Source of the DNA: Allantophomopsis cytisporea
Taxonomy: Eukaryota > Ascomycota > Leotiomycetes > Phacidiales > Phacidiaceae
DNA: 64,000 nt
Assembly (NCBI GenBank): GCA_024752435.1
Contig: CP103020.1
Span: forward strand, 1,178,001-1,242,000
Direction: 5' to 3'
How positions within the stretch are numbered: position 1 is the stretch's first letter; every line of letters starts with the position of its first letter. The notes beneath the pieces were generated by a model. That model saw only the letters and a list, made by a program, of their open reading frames with translations, did not search any database and was not told where the DNA came from. Below are positions 23,646 to 35,221 of this stretch, piece after piece. The translations under genes and the position numbers were made by a program.

Positions 23646-25395
23646 TATGCCACTCCCATCTATGCTGGGCGACCGTTGTGTTGATTCCAAAGGTCAACGA
23701 AAGGTTTTTTTTGTAGTACACCTACTTCAGTGTGTTTATGAATAATTAAATGAGCACCTGGTCCCGGTCACGAGCGCGACGGTGACCTCAGTCCGAAACC
23801 CTGCAGATTGGCGCGTGGGCGCGAGAACGTTCCCGATAAGAGCTTATCGCCTAATAGCAGCCTTGAGCACAAGGCAGTAGCCGGAGATAACCAGAAATGA
23901 CCGATGACTGCCGATGTTGACTGCCTTAGTAGTTGCTTGAGGAGGTATTGGTAGGTGATTATATAAGGCAATTCTGAGCTACAGGTCTTCTATTGCTGAT
24001 TTATACTAAGCCGTCGAAGGAATGAGAACTAGTATATAAATCTGAATTTGAATAACTCACTTAGATAGAAAGATAACATAAAGAGGAACGCCTATCACAC
24101 TATAATAAAAACGTCTACAAAATCAAACACGGACAATTGAAAGGAGAAAAAAGTGATAATGTATGGGATGTACTTTTATACTAAGGTAGCCTTAGATATC
24201 ATCAATGTCAACAAGCAGTCCAGTCCATAGGCAGCTTACTCTGACAACAATTGAAAGCTTCCTTACAACGACATTTGAGGGGTTCATAGACCTACATCAA
24301 GACATGTATGTTGTAGCAAGGGCGTACGGTCAAGGGCCGAGTAAATCCGCTCTCCAGACGGAGCCTGGGTCAAGGATAAGGTGAGAGATGCATCTTCGGC
24401 GCAATGCTGGTAAATCGTGAAGCAGTGCATACACAACAGGCCATTTAACAATGAGGAATTGTAAGTTGAATGTGTAGTGATTCCCTCAAACCATTCATAT
24501 TTAGGCACGCGAAGAAATTGGAAATGTAAAAGAAGGAGAATGGAAGTAAAAAGAAAGAGAAGTGTTAATACATATATATATATATGTATGAGTTTCAGCT
24601 CTGCGTCTCATAAATTTACAGCCTTTCGCTGGAGACATCTCCAACGTCTCCGCTGAGCTCGATCCTTTCCGTCGGTATTATTGTCTCAGCCTTCTGTAGT
24701 TGCCGAGACGCGACCTTGACGCGTAGGTCTGTGCAGTAGAAATAGTGTAAGATGTTACAACCCTTCGATACAGAATATAAGCAGAATACCGTAGAAGAGC
24801 AAAGAGAAAATAATTTCCCTCCATTTCTTTTTGTGCTCTGAGCTGCGTCGAGGGTGTGTCGACGCGATTGAAGCTCGTTCATACATCTCTCAGCCGCATG
24901 CTGTGTGACAGCCTCGTCCAAATTCAAGTTATCATCAATCATCACTGTTGCGATCTTATGTTCAACGAACACATGAACATGATATTCTTATGAAAAGCTA
25001 ATGTACATATCGGTGCAATACAACCAAGGCCTTTTGCCTCTTAGCTTTGCAGTAGCATGGAGTCATAATCATCAGTGCAGCGAAAAGCGGGTACGAAATC
25101 TTCTTTGAAGAACGAGGTTGTTTGATCACCAGCTTGGATTGACGAATACCCTCCCATAAAATCGTAGCAACCCTCATGCATCCCCAGACAAATAGTAAAA
25201 GCACAAAGTGTTCAACCGGGTCCCAAATACAAAGCAACACCCCCAAAACCCAAGTGACAAGGAGACATAACGAAGAAGCTCTCAACACGCTCATACACGC
25301 GTACTTTCTTGTCATAAGTCTCCACGAATATAATGGAAAGTAATTCGGGAGAGAAGACGCGTTGTTTGATGGTGTGAGTAAATAACACAAGCAGC
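23646..25395. other. Intergenic region between ATG11 and NHP6
   Basis: About 1.7 kb. The part next to 23645 is the ATG11 promoter, including the AT-rich stretch 24000-24180. The part next to 25395 should be the NHP6 3' UTR. Minus-strand frames at 24616-24972 (118 codons) and 24998-25390 (130 codons) exist. Neither is recognisable, and the second probably lies in the NHP6 3' UTR. A weak small gene at 24616-24972 cannot be excluded. Confidence 0.45.
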
Positions 25396-25906
25396 TTAGG
25401 CAGACTCCTCCTCCTCAGCCTCGGCCTATAAAGCAGGTGCGTCAGTACTGATAAACACTCGATGGATTTAACAGCGTGTGAAGTATCAGTAAGGACTCAC
25501 CTGGTATGTAGCCTTCTCGTCCTCGTATCTCTTCTTGTCCTGAGCAGCCTTGGCCTCGTATGGAGCACGTTGCTTCTCGCTCAAAGCCTTCCATCTCTCA
25601 CCGAGGACCTTACCGACTTGACCTGTAAAGCAAAAGCATTAGCTCCGGGTTTCATGCGACGACTCGAATAGCTCCGTATAGACAGGATAACTTACCGAAG
25701 GTAATTCCTGGGTTCTCCTCACGGACGTTCTCACGCTGGTCGTTGGCGAAGAACATGTAGGCGGAAAGACCACGCTTTGGGGCGTTTGGGTCTGTAGAGC
25801 GCGTTAGCAACACGATCCATGAATCATCTCGACCTGGCGACGTACCCTTCTTCTTCTTCTCGGTTCTGGCCTTAGTGGCGCGTTTTGGTGCTGCGGCCTT
25901 TGGCAT
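25396..25906 (-). CDS. NHP6: Non-histone chromosomal protein 6 (single HMG-box)
   Basis: Small abundant HMG-box protein that bends DNA without sequence preference, assists FACT, and acts in nucleosome remodelling and Pol II/Pol III transcription. Four exons, 25906-25846, 25791-25696, 25622-25501 and 25425-25396, give 102 residues. Introns start GTACGT, GTAAGT and GTGAGT and end in ACAG or ATAG. The basic N-arm (residues 1-20, KKKK) precedes the HMG box: DPNAPKRGLSAYMFFAN, then VGKVLGERWKAL and DKKRYEDEK. A short acidic end (AEAEEEESA) closes the protein. Length and layout match the fungal family. Such a small gene with three introns is easily missed by ORF calling. Confidence 0.95.
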
Positions 25907-26923
25907 AGTGACGGTGGGTAGGAGTTGAGGTCTAAAAAATGAATCAATTGGTGATCAGCTTGGTGCGCGACACTAGGTGAGGTAACGCGACGACGATGGG
26001 AAAGTTTCAAGGGAAATGGAGTATGTGGTGTTGTTGGTGGATTGTGCTGTGCAGTGGTGCTTGTATGAGGCGCGTTTGGATGCGAGGATGGGTTGAAATG
26101 CGATGAAGGTACCGGTCGCAAAGACAACACCATCCACAGATGGCAAAATTGACCTCGCGTCGAAAGTTCAATCAAAGTGATCAAACTTACTCGATAAGAT
26201 ATGAATGTGAGGGAAATGAGAAAAAGAGAGCGTGGCAGTGAAATTGGAGGTGCGGCGCGTGTTATCAATTGTCTTTGATCAACATCAACATCGACGACGA
26301 GGATTGGGAGAGGAGAGGAATCGCGACGGGATGGACGCGCCAAACAGCTTCAAGATACTCTCGGAAGCTTTGTATTTGCAGAAGAATAATGGGTGGAAGC
26401 GACCCAATGAAGATTTGAAAAAGAAAGCAGTGAATATGGCGAAGCGATTTCTTATTATTTACTTACAGTGTATTGAGAGTATTGGCGGGGAAATTTGTAT
26501 GAGAGCGTGTACAGTATGAGCGTACTGTGAGGTGTGAGGTGTGAGGTGTGAGGTGAGTGTGTATGTGTAGGTGTAGTTGAGTGTGTGAGAGTAAGAGAGA
26601 GAGAGAGAGAGGGAGAGAGTATGAATGTGGGATTTTCTGCGGTGAGAGGGGAATTGGGTGTTTGGGGGAGAGGGTAGGTAGAAGAGTAGGTGAGAGAATG
26701 GGCGAGTGATCTGTGGGTGCAAGAAGTTGGTGCAGCTTTGTGAGGGGAGGCGCTCAGTACTACTAAGAAGGCTCTTTGCGCAATGGGCCCGTGGGCGTGG
26801 GCGTAATGGGCGGATTGGCACGAAAGCTGGCTTGGGGTGGTGATTGAAGACTCCATACACGCCTACGGGAATATTTCACACTTCTCGCACTCCCCCCATA
26901 CCTTTTACTACTACCTACCATAC

Positions 26924-27095
26924 ACGCACACATACACACACACACACACAGACATATACACATACACGCACACGCACACACATACAGACAACCACACACA
27001 TACACATACACACATACACACATACACATACACACATACACACATACACATACACACATACACACATACACACATATATACACACACACTCGTAC
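26924..27095 (+). repeat. (CA)n / (CATA)-type low-complexity tract
   Basis: Imperfect mixture of CACACA, CATACA and TATACA units. It opens long spurious frames on both strands. Confidence 0.85.
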
Positions 27096-27238
27096 ACTCA
27101 CATACAGATACACACAGATCACGGATCACAGATCACGGATCACACAGAAATGGATACAGCGAGAAAGGCAGACAGACAAACATCCACACACATACATCCA
27201 CACACACATACACACACACATACACACGCGCACACACA

Positions 27239-27461
27239 CACTCACACTCACACTCACACTCACACTCACACTCACACTCACACTCACACTCACACTCACA
27301 CTCACACTCACACTCACACTCACACTCACACTCACACTCACACTCACACTCACACGCACACGCACACTCACACTCACACTCACACTCACACTCACACTCA
27401 CACTCACACGCACACGCACACTCACACTCACACTCACACGCACACGCACACTCACACTCAC
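27239..27461 (+). repeat. (CACACT)n hexanucleotide array
   Basis: About 37 tandem six-base units (CACACT), interrupted by a few CACACG variants near 27355-27365, 27408-27418 and 27438-27448. Because the period is six, no unit contains a stop in several frames, which yields 120-280-codon artefact frames on both strands. Confidence 0.92.
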
Positions 27462-27567
27462 AGAGAGACAGACCGACCGACCGACCGACCACAATCATCC
27501 GCATGCCCACCTATTTCCCCCATCTCTCTTCTCTACACACTCCTTCTCTCACCCTCCACTCTTTCTC

Positions 27568-27635
27568 TCTGCTCTCCTCTCCTCTCTCTCCTCTCCTCTC
27601 CTCTCCTCTCCTCTCCTCTCCTCTCCTCTCTCTCC
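27568..27635 (+). repeat. (CTCTC)n pentanucleotide tract
   Basis: Nearly perfect tandem CTCTC units, pyrimidine on the plus strand for about 70 bases. Confidence 0.85.
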
Positions 27636-28463
27636 TCCAACCACCATCACCACACCATCAACCAACCAATACATAGGTAGAGTAGTACTCCGTGATCCAG
27701 CTTTCATCTCCATCAACGATAGACAGGTGATCAATAAATCACCCATCATGATGTCTGTCTGTGGTCTCTTGTTGTCTACCTTGTCTACCTTACCATTTCC
27801 CTCTTCCTCTTACTCCCCGTATTCCTCGTGCATCCCCACCCATGGGCCACGCCTTGCCTTGCCTTGCCTTGCTGTACCTCTCATTCTCACTTGCCCACAT
27901 CTTCTATCACTACTCTCTACATATGTAGTAAAGTCGGAGAAGATCGGTAGAAGAGGACTAACTATCTTGTATCTTTGAATACCTCGCTACGTAGCATGAA
28001 TATCTGCGGATTTCCTTGTTTCCCCTACCTTGCTTACCCATTCTCATCACCACCCAACCTACCCGCGTTATCAACCTCAACTCTAGGAATATTCATAGAA
28101 TATACTTCCCGTCAGCCTTTCTTTCCACCTACCTCACTTTGTCGTACTTTGTACTCTGTACTTCTGCCCTCACACAGTAATGAACTATCTGCCATGCCGG
28201 AGTCTTTGTCTTATACATTATTTTCCACGGATATATCTTCCTTCATCTCAACTCTACTTGCCTTCTTCCATGCAGTGCAGGGAATATTACTACTCCTCAA
28301 CCTCCTACTAGAATATAACCGCATACGTAGTACACCTACTGTGAGTGCAAGTCAGGTATGTAATGTATGCACTGTACTTACTGTACTGTATCGTGTCTAT
28401 GAGTACTTACTACTAGTACAGAGCGAGCGTGGGATACCATGATACCATGATACCACGACATAT

Positions 28464-28494
28464 GTACATACATACATACATACATACATACATA
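28464..28494 (+). repeat. (CATA)n tetranucleotide microsatellite
   Basis: About seven tandem CATA units. Confidence 0.88.
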
Positions 28495-28767
28495 GGAATA
28501 AACACCAACCCCATCATGATTCCCCCATGTTTTTCTCTCTCTCTCTCTCTCTGTTTACCCACCCACGTTGAAGAGTTTCCCAATTACTCACAAGTTTTCC
28601 CCAGTCTCACCCGGTCTCTCGGAGTCCTTATTTATGGCTCCATAAATATTATGCTCACTCACGAACTCAGCCCAATAGTGTGTAGTGTAGTGTGCACCGT
28701 AGAGAGTATGAATGTGTATGGATGTATGGGGGGGTGCGTGATGTAGGTGTGTGGTGGACTGGGGCTG

Positions 28768-28815
28768 GGCAGGCAGGCAGGCAGGCTGGCTGGCTGGCTG
28801 GCTGGCTGGCTGGGC
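28768..28815 (+). repeat. Compound (GGCA)n(GGCT)n microsatellite
   Basis: Four GGCA units pass directly into about seven GGCT units. The sharp switch from one unit to the other suggests a point substitution spread by slippage. Confidence 0.88.
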
Positions 28816-29218
28816 TGAACGGATCATCCAAGATTGTAGTAAATGTATGAATGAATACCTGTAGGCCATGTAGGTAATGTAGGTAATGTACGCAGTACCC
28901 AGGGACCGTATTGTGCCTTTCCCACTCTACGCTTGTACGCTTGTACGCTTGCACACGACGCTTGTGTTATAAAAGGCTACTACTACTACCACCACCCAGC
29001 TCGCACCCGACCGAAACAGCGTATGAGAGAGAGAGAGAGAGAGGGGATACGGGTAGGGAAAGGGCAGCAGCGTGTGCGGGCAAGGGAAAGAAGTCACTCC
29101 TCTTTTTCGCAGTGACCATCATCCATCACTCCAAACAACACAATCCTACCAATTACATACTTTCAATCCTTTTTTTCCCTTCTTTTTCCTTTGGTCTACT
29201 ACGTACTACTTATCTTAC

Positions 29219-29282
29219 CCTTCACCCTTTTTTTACTCTTTACCCTTCCACCCTTCACCCTTCCACCCTTCCACCCTTCACT
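29219..29282 (+). repeat. CACCCTT-type minisatellite
   Basis: Alternating ACCCTTC and CACCCTT units for about 60 bases, in a stretch that is almost entirely pyrimidine plus A. Confidence 0.75.
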
Positions 29283-29883
29283 CAAGCTACCTTACCACTC
29301 TACACACCCAGCAACACCTAGCTACACCCATCTTATTACTTACTTACTCACTCTCTCTCTCCACACATTTCTCACACCCAGTCGTGCCAGTTTACCTGCT
29401 CTGCTCCGCTCTCCTCTCACCCACCAGCTCCCAGTCAGTCTCGTCCCTACCTCGACTCTTGGATTGTTCCTTCAACTCACCCAATCCCCTCTCCTCTCCC
29501 ATCATCCCTCCCCTCCTCTCCCTCTCCCTCGCCCTCAACCCTCAACCCTCACCCAAGTCTACTACACCCAATAAAACACGTACAAAGCAACAAGTTGTGC
29601 TTATTGTGCTTTATTGTGCTTATTCGTTATTTCTTCTCTACGCCGGATAGGTTGAGGACCCATAGTATCATCATCGTAAGGTACCTACATATCTACATAT
29701 TTATTCACCTTACTCCTCTCCCGTACTGTCCCCCCTACCATACATACATAGCACGCATAGAATATAGTAGTACGTACCATAAACAAAAGAAAAGAAAAGA
29801 AAAGAAAGCCAGCCAACCAGCCGACCACACCTGACGCACCTTACCTCGCAACACCATACATTAGACGCATCACCATACTTTTT

Positions 29884-29913
29884 CACACTTCACACTTCAC
29901 ACTTCACACTTCA
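29884..29913 (+). repeat. (CACACTT)n short tandem repeat
   Basis: Four tandem units of the seven-base word CACACTT/TCACACT. Confidence 0.85.
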
Positions 29914-30811
29914 CCCCATCCATAATCTACTGGGTAGGTACTGTCTATATGTCCCTCATCCTACCTTTTTGGCCCTTGCCTTTCGGCCTCGCCTTGCCGT
30001 GCTTTGCTTTACTTTGCTCTACCTTGCCTTGCCTTTCTCTCCTCAACTCACCAGTGTGCTATCACACAATTCATTCATTTTATTCGGCAGACTTCCTTCA
30101 ACTACGATTTTGTCTATATGATCATTTAATCTTGCTTTTTTCTTCTTTTTCGTTTTCCCCTTTCTTTTTATGGTTTTCATTATTCCTTTTTCTCTTTCTT
30201 CTTCTCTATGAATCCATGTATTAATTGATTTATTTATTCATATATGTTTGTTTTCCCAATGGCTATAAATCCACATATAGAAGAAGGAAGGCATTTAGAA
30301 GAGTCAACGCATAAATCCCGTCATTCTCCACTCCACGGTTTGACGCTTTGGTGTTGAACTCTGCGCTCTAGAAAAGCAAGCGAACAACAAGCCACAACAA
30401 ACAAAGCAAAAGCGCGTACTAGGTGTAAGGTACTTCCGTAGTCGAGCAATCCAAACATAGATACATATGGAGCATATGGAGTACGTACCTTACTCCGTAC
30501 ATCACCTTACTTACTACATAGGTGACGGGCATACCAGGTACTATAGCTACCGTAATCAACTAGGTACCTTATGTAAAAGTAGACACTGACACTACTTTGC
30601 TGCCGGACGAGCCATGCACATAATACATACATTCATACATTCATACATACATACATAGATTAAATCATACGTACCAAGGAAAAGAAAAAGAAAAGAAGAT
30701 CATGCATCTCAAATCTCCCCAAGCCGAGACTGCATCAAAAGCCGCAGGATACCTCGGATCACTGCACCAAAATCTTTCAGATGCTGGGGGAGTGTATGTA
30801 CATACAAGTGT

Positions 30812-30843
30812 GTACATACATACATACATACATACATACATAC
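30812..30843 (+). repeat. (CATA)n tetranucleotide microsatellite
   Basis: A second CATA array of about seven units. Another, shorter and mixed with CATT, lies at 30625-30655. Confidence 0.85.
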
Positions 30844-31215
30844 TTTACTACCTACTTACTACTGTAGCTGGGTCCAGCAGGTGGGAGGGAGGGGGGGTGG
30901 TTGGGGCAATAATGACTAGAGTGAGTGAGAGTGAGCGCGGAAAATCAAATGATGACGGAGTCGTAGGAGTGATCCTACGCGCCTCACTACTCTACTCAAT
31001 TAAGGGACCCTCCTGGTGCTCCAACTACCCTCTCCCCCCCTCCCCCCTCCCCCTCCCAACACCACTCAAGGCATGTATGTGGGTTTGCTTTGCCTTTTCC
31101 CGACACACCACACAAACTTCTCTCTCTCCTCTCTCCTCTCTTCCCATTACGCATTGCTCATTACTCATTGCTCATCAGTAAGCAGAATTTAGACACTTAT
31201 CCCAGAAGAAACATC

Positions 31216-31258
31216 GTAAGGTACGTACGTACGTACCTTACCTTACCTTACCTTATGA
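31216..31258. repeat. Perfect 26-bp palindrome followed by CTTAC repeats
   Basis: Bases 31216-31241 are a perfect palindrome whose half-site is GTAAGGTACGTAC. It runs into tandem CTTAC units to about 31255. The ACCTTACC word recurs through the spacers of this window, so this may be a product of repeat expansion and not a binding site. Confidence 0.75.
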
Positions 31259-32011
31259 TCTTATGCCCACCACTCTCTCCGGTCACGGGCGAAGGAACCA
31301 CAAATTGCCGTAAACACTGAGGTCATGGTCCAAAAGTAAAAAGAACACAAGGGAAATGATGGAGGAATGAAAGAAAGCAATAGAAATTCCATCATCCTCC
31401 TCCTCAAACTCTTCATCATCATCATCACCACCACCACCACCACCATCACTACCACACCACAAAAGCAAGAGAATTCCCCTTCTTTTTGTTTGCATCCAGC
31501 CTGAGTTTTGATACGCAAGAAACATCAGACGACTGTTCTCCTGCTGCGCAACGCCTGCCGATTTCATGCGCCTGAGGAATGTGAAACCCATATCACGTGC
31601 GTCTCGACAAATTCAGCCTAGAGAGGATTAGGCAAGGTGTACTTGGGTTTCTGAGGGACTGTTGCATCACGTGGGGAAGGTCTTTGAGTGAATATCGACG
31701 ACATGTTCTCTTTTGTATGGGATCGTGGAATGCTTCATGCCCATGTTTAACTATATGGTTAATACCGGGTTGTATCTATATAGAGTATGTAGTGAGATTT
31801 CTCGGTCATTCGGTGCTACTGACTATCAAATTCCACTGTTTGTAAGGCGAGGACGGCGTGCACCGCACCTGAAGTGTTGATAGTCGGACAGCATATCAAA
31901 ATTCCAAGTAGCTGTCACTCCTCTCCACGATCTGACCAGATATCCGCCTCTTCATTGTTAAGCAGCAGCCTTCTAAGCCCGTCTCGCGCTCAATCTATCG
32001 CGCTTCTCGTA

Positions 32012-32344
32012 ATGAGACCACAAAATAGACCCCTTGACAATTCTCTGCCTCCCTTCCAGTCAATCCCCAAGCACACCATTCAGATTCTCCCAAGAACCCC
32101 ATCACAGACACAAGAAAAACCGCCGCGAGCTTTCATCAACCGTAGCAACATCCTTTAAAACCTCCTTAGCCCAACTCGAAGCCAGTTGGGGCGGAGAAAA
32201 TATACCTTGCTATCAGGTAGCATTTACACCCGCAGAAGCCGCTTCGAAGACCGGATCAGCTACGCCGACACTCTCGATGATATTATGGCGCGGCAAGTAG
32301 GGGATTTGGCATCTCGGCTTCCGCTCAGTGGCCTTGATATCTAG
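32012..32344 (+). pseudogene. Possible decayed gene fragment (one in-frame stop or two frameshifts)
   Basis: An ATG frame at 32012 encodes a Pro/Gln-rich 48-residue stretch ending at TAA 32156-32158. The same frame reopens and ends at TAG 32342-32344 with a natural-looking C-terminus (FEDRISYADTLDDIMARQ, then ASRLPLSGLDI). Between them a second frame also looks protein-like (SLAQLEASWGGENIPCYQ). This pattern fits an old gene with indels, but unrecognised introns or chance could also explain it. I do not recognise the family. Confidence 0.25.
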
Positions 32345-33098
32345 TCCGGAAACTCGTTGATTGATTGTGGCTTTTCTTTGTGTGTCGGACTTACTCCTGA
32401 AGTGTCAAATCAGAATGACATGCTTCCGATTCTATCAGGATATGGCATTTGTTTTCATGTATGTGTCAAATCGGGGGGTCATTGGCCATTCAATGCTCAT
32501 TCATTTTGGATTAGGGGATATGTTTTTCTATAATTTTTCGAGGTAATAATCCAAAACACATATACGACGTATACCTTTCTTGATCTGCACCTGTCAAATT
32601 TGATTGGTTCTTGATATCGAACAATTCTGCTACCTTATCACTTTAACACCATGCGCGCCAATCTATCCAGACAATTTATATTTACTATTCTTATTTTTAT
32701 GGGTTATTTATGGAAGAGGTTTCTCAAGTAGATTTTAGACTAGCATATATTAATCGGTTAACATAATTCGGACTTCAGTAATGAATTAGGATCTAGGAGT
32801 ATTCAATTATTGAGTAAATGTGTGTACTACTTGATCTTGATCTTGTTAAATAGCTCAAGATATCAATGTGATTCCGGTGACGGTCACTATGGAGTTCACA
32901 CGTTTGCTGTAATTTTTGTTTACAGCAAACTTTGGGACAACTCAAGACTTTGAAATAATTCGAGGTTCTGATGTAAACAATGCTCTTGATAATACACGTG
33001 TATATATACATAGTTCAACTTCAAAGCCAACCAAAGCACCAAGGTAAGAGTAAACGTTTTCATTAATTATCTCAATATCTGTCTACGACAACATAATA

Positions 33099-33981
33099 TC
33101 AGTTCCCCTTCTTAGCATCCTCCTCCTCATTCTTCGGTACAGACACAAAAGCCGGTACAGTAACGGCATTCAGATTCCTCATGGCCTAAATACTAGTTAG
33201 CCAACGTCCATCTGACCAAATATGAAAGTGAAGCACTCTGGAAGATTGAAGCAAACGCAACCAACCTCCCATGGCCAAGTTCTCGTGATAAGAATCCACG
33301 ACCACCATAACCACGCATAGACATAATGCGCCCACCAGCGCGGGGAAAACACCTGACTCCAACTTGCCTTTGCGAACGCGCCTTCCGGCAATTCTCCATT
33401 CCATCTGTCCTCCACCATCTTGATCTTCCCGTCGGGCGTGGTGTGGATCTTCACCACACTTTCAATGGTCTGTTCTTTGTTGATGCCCTTGACTACATAT
33501 CGAGTCTTCAGATCCATGGTGATTGGGTTGCCGCCCGATGTGACCGAGTGGTGCAGACGCTCAATCTCACTGAATGCCGTCTGGAGTCCGTACCATTGCG
33601 CGCTGTACTGCTTGCGGCCTGTAGCGTTCGTGATATTGTCTTTGAAGGTTGCGTCGTCCTGAGGGAGGATTAATATAGAAACACATAAACTGTTTATCAC
33701 TTGGGACATAGAGTGACTTACTGTCCAAAGGGAAAGCTTTTTTAATGAAGGTCGACCTGCAAAGAGCTATAATATGTAAGTAGTCTATATATGGTAAGTG
33801 AGGCAGCAAATCATACATCAAGTACACTGCCAACCAAAACCTTCTGCTGGTCATCTAGATTGACACCGCTCGCGGTGCTGATGTTGGTGTTCTCGATACC
33901 CAAGTCACTGCTGCTAGGAACACTGGCACTTTGGTCCTTCTGCAATTTTGCAGTCTCGGAGGGAATTCCTGCAGTCGCCAT
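33099..33981 (-). CDS. Conserved hypothetical protein, NTF2/SnoaL-like
   Basis: Unnamed fungal protein whose central part (TDDATFKDNITNATG, then RYVVKGINKEQTIES and DGKIKMVEDRWNGELPEG) looks like a single NTF2/SnoaL-type alpha+beta domain. Function unknown. Four exons are inferred: 33981-33817, 33766-33722, 33658-33368 and 33185-33099, joining in phase to 195 residues ending VPKNEEEDAKKGN. The last intron (33367-33186, 182 nt) appears to use a GC donor (AAG|GCAAGT) with a branch-like CTAAC just before TTTAG. The alternative is a GTGTTT donor 15 nt downstream, also in phase, adding five residues. An upstream in-frame ATG at 34074 would add a 31-residue Ser/Thr/Arg-rich leader, possibly a mitochondrial presequence. 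I prefer 33981 but the start is open. Confidence 0.72.
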
Positions 33982-35221
33982 GGTTCTGGGGAGAGATGGT
34001 ACAGTTCGGGTCTTCGTATAATTCGTACAAGTTCTGAAGCTTGTGGAGAGCAACTGGAGATTTGAATAACGCATGAAAATGGATGGAAATCGTAGATTGA
34101 GAGTTGGACTTAAGTGGTAATGTCTACGGAGAATTTAATATTCTATGAGGATTTAGGTGTGGCTCATTGATGTCCGGAGTATCTATGCGTATTACTTTGG
34201 TTTCGTCACCATTATCGCTATGATTGATATTCGGGATGTTGATGTCATCAATCTAGTGGAATGTGGAGTGTTCATCCATAATAGCTGACGCGCCTCGGGT
34301 TTTTATATTTGCTCAGATAAGCTCAAATAAGGCGTTTGTATTTATCCGTTTGAACTAAAAGTTGTTGCATAGGTGATTCATAATGTTTGATGAGATATCG
34401 GCGAGCAATGCTGCAGAATAAATAGCTGTAGAGTTGGCTTCGGGGACACCCTCGTAGCCGCAAACTACCCCACCATTTCAAGATTCAGGGTCGATATCGG
34501 TAAGATTATCTCAACCTATAGACTATTTAGTTTTATATCAACAGCCTGCAGATGTTGATGAGCCGGACCAGCCCTCGAAAACTCATAGCTATAAGCAACT
34601 TGATAGCTTCAGGCAACTGAGTAATCTAAACAACTCACCTTATATTGATGACTGGATACTTCGAAATAAGCGCTTGGAACTTTAAGTACGATAATTCATA
34701 AACTTTTTTAGTGACCATCTAAGCTTCCTCGAACTTTATCACTTATTGGTGGATTACTGGTCGATAATAAGTACAACAACGTAGTGAGACTCAAGACCAG
34801 AAAATTCGAAGACGATGTTTCCGAGATACTTTCCAGAGCAAAATAATCCTGATCCTCAGGAGAAACCCTGAACTAGTATCCTCTCCCATGATACAATATT
34901 CAGAATTCTATTTGTTGAGCTTTCACAAACTCATGATCACAGAGCAAGTGCAATGTAGCAGAATAAACTTGATGCCTCAACTCGAAGCGTGGCGGATGTT
35001 TTATTAGTGATATCTATGGTTCCCACAGATATCTCAGTTATCGTTGTCTATGATATGTAAACACAAAGACACGTTATGATACTTTTCGTGGTATTGTGAG
35101 ACGTAAGTAAAAGCCATCGCCATGCAAACAAACAATCTATCAACCAGTCCTATGTCTCCGAAGATTCACTCCCAAACTCCAGGTCAGATGCGCTACTAGC
35201 TGCAATCCCTCCTTATTCCCT
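33982..35221. other. Intergenic region with ATG-less open frames
   Basis: About 1.2 kb between two minus-strand genes. Two plus-strand stop-free stretches have coding-like composition but no ATG: 34458-34682 (75 codons; for example DVDEPDQPSKTHSYKQLDSF) and one ending at 34846 (about 35 codons). They may be relics of a dead gene. The rest is AT-rich promoter and 3' UTR. Confidence 0.4.

Larger units (their letters stand above)
25907..33098. other. Gene-poor, microsatellite-dense region (about 7 kb)
   Basis: No intact gene is supported in 7.2 kb between NHP6 and the next minus-strand gene. The first 600 bp are the NHP6 promoter and leader. From 26.5 to 31.3 kb the sequence is a patchwork of CA, CACACT, CTCTC, GGCA/GGCT, CATA and TACC-rich tracts and pyrimidine-rich DNA. 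Open frames through it encode only Thr-His, Ser-His, Val-Ser or Cys-Glu repeats. From 31.6 to 33.1 kb normal composition returns, with one possible relic at 32012-32344. The block could be a long regulatory region, a non-coding transcript or decayed intergenic DNA. Sequence alone does not decide. Confidence 0.6.

Noticed and set aside
24998..25390. 130-codon minus-strand frame with hydrophobic segments
   Set aside because: It lies directly downstream of the NHP6 stop on the same strand, most likely within its 3' UTR, and has no recognised similarity.
27239..27461. Regular short array that superficially resembles a CRISPR
   Set aside because: The unit is six bases with no unique spacers and the genome is eukaryotic.
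26837..27680. Overlapping 280-codon His/Thr and His/Ser-rich frames and their minus-strand Cys-Glu and Val-Ser counterparts
   Set aside because: They are translations of CA and CACACT microsatellites, open in several frames on both strands at once, so they are not genes.
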